Below, one piece after another: positions 1-4,600 of a stretch of 6,058 nt of DNA. Location: positions 1 to 6,058 of the forward strand of contig JAISMT010000123.1 in the NCBI GenBank assembly GCA_031276585.1. The letters are read 5' to 3'. Each line of letters opens with the position of its first letter. The first letter of the stretch is position 1. A program made the translations under genes and the position numbers. The stretch comes from Bifidobacteriaceae bacterium (GTDB taxonomy: Bacteria > Actinomycetota > Actinomycetes > Actinomycetales > WQXJ01). The notes under the pieces were generated by a model. That model worked only from the letters and a program-made list of their open reading frames with translations. It did not search any database and was not told the origin of the DNA.

Positions 1-109
1 GCCACATGTTCACAACGTCTGGGTTGATTAACCACGTAGGCAGGCTAGCGCTCGGATCCGCACCAAGCCAGCACGCCACGCCGATGCCGGCGCCAACAAG
101 TTCTGCCAT
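1..109 (-). CDS. Possible 5' end of a leftward gene, unrecognised (partial)
   Basis: A reverse-strand frame opens with ATG at 109-107 and stays open for 36 codons to the left edge. It starts MAELVGAGIGVACWLGADPS and ends in ...PDVVNMW. The only in-frame codons above the ATG before a stop (TAA, about 27 bases further up) contain no other usual start codon, so ATG 109 is the only start visible. The composition (Ala/Gly/Val-rich opening, Trp and Asp-Pro further on) looks like ordinary protein rather than a shadow. No strong Shine-Dalgarno sequence precedes it; only a GAG lies about 6 bases upstream. A TACAAT hexamer on the same strand at 147-142 could be a -10 box about 33 bases above the start. 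I do not recognise the family, and 36 residues are too few to assign one. If real, it is transcribed divergently from the kinase operon. It could instead be chance or the remnant of a decayed gene. Confidence 0.33.
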   Translation of the reverse strand, partial: MAELVGAGIGVACWLGADPSASLPTWLINPDVVNMW

Positions 110-125
110 CGAGTGCTCGAGTGCT
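110..125. repeat. 8-bp perfect tandem direct repeat (CGAGTGCT x2)
   Basis: CGAGTGCT is repeated back to back with no spacer, immediately upstream of the possible leftward ATG at 109. The junction makes a CTCGAG palindrome (116-121). It would lie in the 5' untranslated leader of the leftward gene. It could be a small protein-binding site or simple replication slippage; nothing in the sequence decides between them. Confidence 0.5.
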
Positions 126-169
126 ACTAAAACGGCAGGTTATTGTAGGTTTTTAGATTTTTGAGGGCC

Positions 170-178
170 TTATCCACA
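170..178 (+). promoter_or_regulatory. Perfect DnaA-box 9-mer (TTATCCACA)
   Basis: The nine bases match the classical DnaA box consensus TTATNCACA exactly. The site sits in the non-coding region about 92 bases before the kinase start. I saw no second perfect copy in the window. The nearest are ATGTTCACA at 6-14 and ATGTCCACA read on the reverse strand near 5012-5020, the latter inside coding sequence. A single box is not an origin. It could be a DnaA titration or transcriptional regulation site, or chance: a given 9-mer family is expected only rarely in 6 kb, but I looked at many motifs. Confidence 0.35.
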
Positions 179-195
179 GGGCCGCTGCAGGGCCC
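179..195. other. Short GC hairpin (GGGCC / GGCCC)
   Basis: GGGCC at 179-183 pairs with GGCCC at 191-195 around a 7-base loop that holds a CTGCAG palindrome. It lies directly beside the DnaA-box match. No T-run follows on either side close enough to call an intrinsic terminator rightward. Leftward, the A-rich sequence complementary to 151-162 begins some 17 bases beyond the stem, too far for a classical terminator. Its role is unknown. Confidence 0.35.
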
Positions 196-224
196 GATGA
201 CGCCTGGATACGATGCTCAGGCCG

Positions 225-241
225 GGGCGGTTGGACCGCCC
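225..241 (+). promoter_or_regulatory. Perfect palindrome / leader hairpin upstream of kinase RBS
   Basis: GGGCGGT (225-231) and ACCGCCC (235-241) form a perfect 7-bp inverted repeat around a TGG loop, ending 11 bases before the Shine-Dalgarno sequence of the kinase gene. It lacks a following T-run, so it is not an intrinsic terminator. GTTGG (230-234) can instead pair with CCAAC (243-247), a mutually exclusive fold closer to the ribosome binding site. It may be an RNA structure in the leader that tunes translation, or a 17-bp operator for a dimeric regulator. Which of these holds cannot be decided from sequence alone. Confidence 0.45.
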
Positions 242-252
242 ACCAACAGTTG

Positions 253-260
253 AGAAAGGA
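253..260 (+). promoter_or_regulatory. Ribosome binding site fixing the kinase start at GTG 270
   Basis: AGAAAGGA lies 9 bases before GTG 270. The alternative in-frame ATG at 213 would add 19 residues (opening MLRPGRLDRPP) but has no purine-rich site in front of it, and the extension does not resemble a kinase N-terminus. The site therefore favours the shorter protein. Confidence 0.7.
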
Positions 261-269
261 CTCCAAAGC

Positions 270-1694
270 GTGAGCGCTCGGTCTGGTTTTCCCGAGCCCT
301 GCCTGCCGGGGTTCAGCGAACCCGCCCCGGTCAAACTTGCCTCCGAGGTCCAGCATTACCAGATGGTTGACTTAGCCACCGGTACTGCTCGGTTGGTCAC
401 ACTGGCGACAGCAGCCCGGATTGAACACGAAGCGGAGGTCTTGACGCAGCTGGAGGCGGTCAACGGCATCGCCCACCTGGTGAAGCTGGTCCTACTGGAG
501 AACGGGCGAAAGGCACTGGTGCGTGAGTTTGCCGCCGGAGTGACGGCTGAAACCGTGCTGAAAGACCAGGGGCTAGCCTGGGGTCTAGCTGTTCGAGTGG
601 CGTTGGCGTGGATGCAAACGATAGGAGCGGTGCACCAACATGGGTTGTTGCACGGTGGAATACGCCCCACTTGTTTGTTGGTTAGTACACCGCAGCCCTT
701 GGTAGCTGGGCTTGCTCAAGCCATACCTTTGGGTTCTGCCTATCGGCCTTCACCGCAACAACGGCCCTGGGCACCACCCGAGGCGGCTAGTAATTCAACT
801 CCGGCTAGCCCCGAACAAGATGTGTATGCGCTCGGTAGGGTGCTCAGTGCGTTGCTGGCGCCCTTTCCCGAATCTACTCCGTCAGCCTTAACCGAGGCTG
901 TGACAGGTGCGGTAGCACCCCACCCTGCAGACCGTTACCGCACCATGGCACAGTTCTCAGCGGCGCTGATGACGGTATTAGCCGGAGGTACCCGAAGGGG
1001 GCGGCCAACTCAAGATCAAGTAACGGTCTCAACGGATCCGTGTAGCGTCATTGCTAAACCAGCAGCTGTAGTTTTACCAGCGGCGCCGGGGTTTATCTGC
1101 CCGGAGACGGTTTCACTCCCACCTACCTCATGTCAAGAACCACCTCAGACCCCGCGCCTTGCAGTTCCTATAGTTTCTTCCACTCAACGCCACCGCCCGT
1201 TCCAGCAGGGGGCGGTAGAACCTGAATTGACCGCTAACGGTGTGAGCCTGCCAGTTTTAGAACAGAGGCGGCTGGAGCATCCGGTGTCTGTTTCCGTGGC
1301 CCTGTTGGTAGTGCTGGTGGTGGCTTTTGCGGCCTGGTATTGGGGCCGTATCCCGCCTCCGGTGGACTCAGGTTGGAGTTCAACTGGGACCAGTACAGCA
1401 CCAGCTGTGGTGACAGGGGCAGACCCCGTACCGCAATTGGAAGACGGAACAGTGGCGTTGAATCAGGACAACAACCCGGTTTTCACCTGGCATAACCCTG
1501 CGCCCCAACTGGGTGACCAGTACCAATGGTGGCATTTGGGTCGAGAAGACCAGGCGTTAGTGGTGAACCGGAACCAGGTAATAGTGCCGCGAGATCAGTT
1601 TGGATCTGGAGTGGTATGCATCGAAGTTCAGTTAGTGCGGGCAGATTTCCAAGCCAGTCAGCCAGCCTTACGGATTTGTGAGGAACAGCCATGA
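270..1694 (+). CDS. Membrane-anchored Ser/Thr protein kinase homologue, predicted pseudokinase
   Basis: This 474-residue protein has an N-terminal kinase-like domain (about 20-235), a Pro/Thr/Gln-rich cytoplasmic linker (about 240-337), one membrane helix (about 339-357) and an outside domain (about 380-474). The outside domain has two cysteines (C450, C470), spaced as for a disulphide, and looks FN3-like (F-T-W strand, VCIEV strand). Fold landmarks survive: EA of helix C at 54-55, PPE at 169-171, DVYALG at 184-189, and DRY at 221-223. Catalytic residues are gone. No lysine exists between 23 and 71 where the VAIK lysine belongs. HRDxKxxN reads HGGIRPTC (128-135), DFG reads AGL (146-148), and no glycine loop is visible. 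ATP-dependent phosphotransfer is therefore unlikely. By position and build it corresponds to the Pkb2-type kinase that opens the actinobacterial PFNA locus, whose bifidobacterial members are reported as active kinases. The last bases overlap the next start (ATGA), so the two genes should be one operon. ATG 213 is a less likely start. Confidence 0.88.
   Translation: MSARSGFPEPCLPGFSEPAPVKLASEVQHYQMVDLATGTARLVTLATAARIEHEAEVLTQLEAVNGIAHLVKLVLLENGRKALVREFAAGVTAETVLKDQGLAWGLAVRVALAWMQTIGAVHQHGLLHGGIRPTCLLVSTPQPLVAGLAQAIPLGSAYRPSPQQRPWAPPEAASNSTPASPEQDVYALGRVLSALLAPFPESTPSALTEAVTGAVAPHPADRYRTMAQFSAALMTVLAGGTRRGRPTQDQVTVSTDPCSVIAKPAAVVLPAAPGFICPETVSLPPTSCQEPPQTPRLAVPIVSSTQRHRPFQQGAVEPELTANGVSLPVLEQRRLEHPVSVSVALLVVLVVAFAAWYWGRIPPPVDSGWSSTGTSTAPAVVTGADPVPQLEDGTVALNQDNNPVFTWHNPAPQLGDQYQWWHLGREDQALVVNRNQVIVPRDQFGSGVVCIEVQLVRADFQASQPALRICEEQP
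1680..1684 (+). promoter_or_regulatory. Ribosome binding site of the giant Ig-like protein, inside the kinase gene
   Basis: GAGGA lies 6 bases before ATG 1691, within the last codons of the kinase gene. The kinase stop TGA (1692-1694) shares bases with the start as ATGA. This arrangement is typical of translational coupling, so the two proteins are probably made in linked amounts. Confidence 0.75.
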
Positions 1695-4600
1695 CCAATA
1701 CCACTAACCGACGGGCTAAATGGGTTAAAGGGACCGCCATACTCGCATTAGCTGTAGCAGTGGTGGCGTTGGTGTGGACCCGTCCGGGCTATCCGGTGGA
1801 AGCCGTTGATCTGACCGATGCCTCAGTGTGGGTGGTAAACCGGGAAGCTAGCCAACGCAAAGTGGCTCGTTTCAACGCTCCTATTGAGGAGCTAACCGGC
1901 GGCTTCGCGGTGCCTAATGAGAGTGGTGCCCAATTGGATGTGGCTCAGGCGGGAACCAATGTGGCCTTGGCTCTGAACTCCAGTTTTCGGGTGGTGGATT
2001 TAGTGGGAATGCGATTGGAAACACCAACCCCGTACCCACCGCCGTTAACTGAAGCGTCACCAGAACCTTTCATTCAAGTGGGTGGGGAGAACACTTTGAT
2101 AATGAACCCGGATGCCACCAAAGCATGGGTGCGTCCCTTCCACACGGTGGCAAGTTTGGATACCCAAACTGAATCACCGGATCTTGATGAAGGCCCTATC
2201 CGAGCTGCAATAACACCACAGGGAATTGTTTGGGCGGTAACCGCAAAAGGTTTGATTCTGCGGGCCGAAATTAGCCGAGGCGACTTCAAACCAAGAGTGA
2301 CTTCAATTGGCTCTATAACCCAGCCTGCCAGTGACATTAGTGCGTTGACCGCCGTGGGAGAGCGAGTTTATGTGCTGGCCGGAACCACCTTGTACTGGGA
2401 GGGGGGTTCGGTAGATCTAAGCCCATACGGAGACTCAAATAGTTTGAAACTCCAGACCCCAGGGTCGCCTTCGCGGGCGGTAGTGATGGCCGGGCCCCGA
2501 GGGTTGGTTTTAGTGGATAACAAGGGCCAAGTGAACCTCTTGGAAACCGGGACTCAAGGCAGTCCAGCAGTGCCTACTGCCCAAGGAAACTGTGTCCATG
2601 GGGCTTGGGCCGCGGGGCCGCAAACGGGGGAAAACTATATGGCGGTCTGTGATGGGAAAAAAGTGGTTGGTAAAGCGCTCGAGGCGGTGGCCCCCGGTGC
2701 GGAACTTGAGTTCAGAGTCAACCGGAAGGTAGTGGTTCTCAACGACGTAGCTGATGGCCGGATCTGGTTACCGGAACAGGACCAGAAGGTACGCGATGCT
2801 TTGAACTGGGATCAGATTGACCCGGAACCAGACACTGAAAACCCCGTTACGGAAAGCACTAAGGGTAACCCGCAGCTCGAGTGTGACCGCCTCAGCGCTA
2901 AACCGCGAGCCTTGCCAGATCAATATGAGGCTCGTCCCGGAGCTAGCTTGGTATTGCCTCTGCTGTCTAACGATCTAGCAACTAACTGTGGTGCTTTGGG
3001 CATAGAACGGGTGGAAGGGCTAGATCAGTCGCAGGGCCGGGCTGAACCGGTCTTGGAGGGACGAGCCGTTCAATTCACCTTCACTGCCGGGGCGGCGGAG
3101 GCGCACTTCAGCTACGTGATGTCAGACGCCACGGGACAGATTGATTCGGCTGCGGTTACCGTGCGGCTCGCTAGCTCCGCTAACCAAGCACCCGTTGCGC
3201 CCCCTGAGGGTTTACACATCACTATGGAAAGCGGCTCTATAGCCACTCCGAATGTATTAGTTGGTTACACGGATCCGGAAGGTGATCCCTTAGTACTGGC
3301 ATCCGCTACTACCCCTGACCGTTCGGTGTCTTTAGGTTTCAGCCCCAACGGTGTTGTCACTTTGAAAGACAACAGCGGTGTGCCCCGTTCTGTAATGGTG
3401 GATTTAGTGGTGCAGGATTCGCAGGGGGCGCAGGCCGCCCCGGCGGTGCTGCAAATAGAGGTGGCTGTCACCGGTTCAGTGCAACCAGTTGCCGAACCAG
3501 CGAAAGCTGAAGGCACCGTAGGGGAAGTGATTACCGTAAATCTACGGGATGCGGTGCGTACCTTCCACGTGGATCCAGTTGGGTTTAGTTTGGAGGGGGA
3601 ACCAGAAGCAGCGGCCATAACCAAGATTGATCCAGAAAGCGGCATTCTTAGTTTTACGGCTTCCGTTCCCAATACTTTCTTGTTGGAATTGGCTATCCGG
3701 GCCGGTAGTAGTCCCCCAGGCCAAATGTCGGTTCGGATTGACGCCCGGGAAGCCAGCGAAACTAGGGTGGTAGCGGTTCAAGACACCGCCTATTTGTCGC
3801 CTAATCTTCCGGTAGTAATAGATCCTCTACTCAACGATGTTGCCGCCGATGGCATGGTTAAAGCGTTACAGGAATACGACTTGGGTTCAGCTACCGGGGT
3901 GGAGGTAGTTCCGGTAGCGCACCAGTTCCTGGAACTTTCCGCCACCGGGGCGGTGTTAACTGGTGTCGAAACCATTACTTACACCGTCTCGGCCCAAGGG
4001 GTGCTGGCAAAAGGCACTATTCGGGTGGTCCACACTGCGGTGGGAGTGAACCAAGCACCCGTGGTTACGCCGGGCCGACTTTCGGTGCGGGCTGGCGGAG
4101 TGGTGACTATCCCAGTCCTGGACCAGACTTTTGATCCAGAGGGGGAGCCCGTAGGGGTTTTAGCGGGTGAGGAAATCAAACCGGATCCAGAATGCGGCAA
4201 CGTGTATGCCTCGGCTCGAACAGTGCGTTTTCAAGCGCCGGAAGGTGGTTGTGTCAAACCGGTTGCTATCTCAGTTCCTGTGGCTGATGCCTCCGGCGGC
4301 ACGGGGTTAGGTCGGTTTGTGGTGGAGGTTCATCCATCGCAAGGCTCGTCTAAACCTCCGCCTAAACCAGTGGATTTGGTGGCCCGCGTGATGCAGGGAG
4401 AAGAAATCAAAATAGCGGTCCCGTTGACTGATATCGATGTGGACGGCGATGGCGTGTTGTTGCTCCAAGGCCTAGATACCCATCCGGCTCGAGGGAAAGT
4501 TACTGAGGTAGGGCCGGATTACATTAAGTACCAGGCTGGTGAAGCCCAAGAACTGGGTACAGACCAGTTCACTTATGCGGTAGAAGATTGGGTCTCGCAC

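Larger units (their letters stand above)
110..269. other. Non-coding leader / probable divergent intergenic region
   Basis: No convincing coding frame runs here, and a T-rich stretch (about 141-162) marks a drop in GC. It contains the 8-bp tandem repeat at 110-125, the DnaA-box match at 170-178, a GGGCC hairpin at 179-195 and a perfect palindrome at 225-241. AGGGCC occurs three times (164-169, 178-183, 189-194). For rightward transcription the best -10-like hexamer I find is TACGAT at 209-214, with no good -35 partner. It would put the transcript start near 221, just before the palindrome and inside the longest possible kinase frame, which supports the GTG 270 start. Leftward, TACAAT at 147-142 is the best -10 candidate, also without a clear -35. 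Promoter positions are guesses from hexamers only. Confidence 0.5.

Noticed and set aside
53..60. CGGATCCG palindrome as a binding site
   Set aside because: GGATCC recurs in several coding places in the window (for example near 1035, 3271, 3572, 4183 and 5962), so the palindrome at the left edge carries no special signal.
179..195. Intrinsic terminator for an upstream gene
   Set aside because: The stem is only 5 bp and no T-run follows in the rightward direction; in the leftward direction the run is too far from the stem.
213..269. In-frame N-terminal extension of the kinase homologue from ATG 213
   Set aside because: It has no ribosome binding site, the 19 added residues are Pro/Arg-rich without kinase likeness, and GTG 270 has AGAAAGGA at 9 bases. 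The extension also contains the perfect 225-241 palindrome, better explained as leader.
153..356. 67-codon reverse-strand open frame across the leader and kinase start
   Set aside because: It runs antisense over the well-supported first codons of the kinase gene, has no convincing RBS, and resembles no protein family I know.
356..670. 104-codon reverse-strand open frame inside the kinase gene
   Set aside because: It is a shadow of the kinase-like domain, with Ser/Ala/Thr-rich low-complexity composition typical of antisense frames.
1483..1740. 85-codon reverse-strand open frame across the kinase/giant-gene junction
   Set aside because: It overlaps two coupled forward genes with clear domain structure; no independent start signal is seen.
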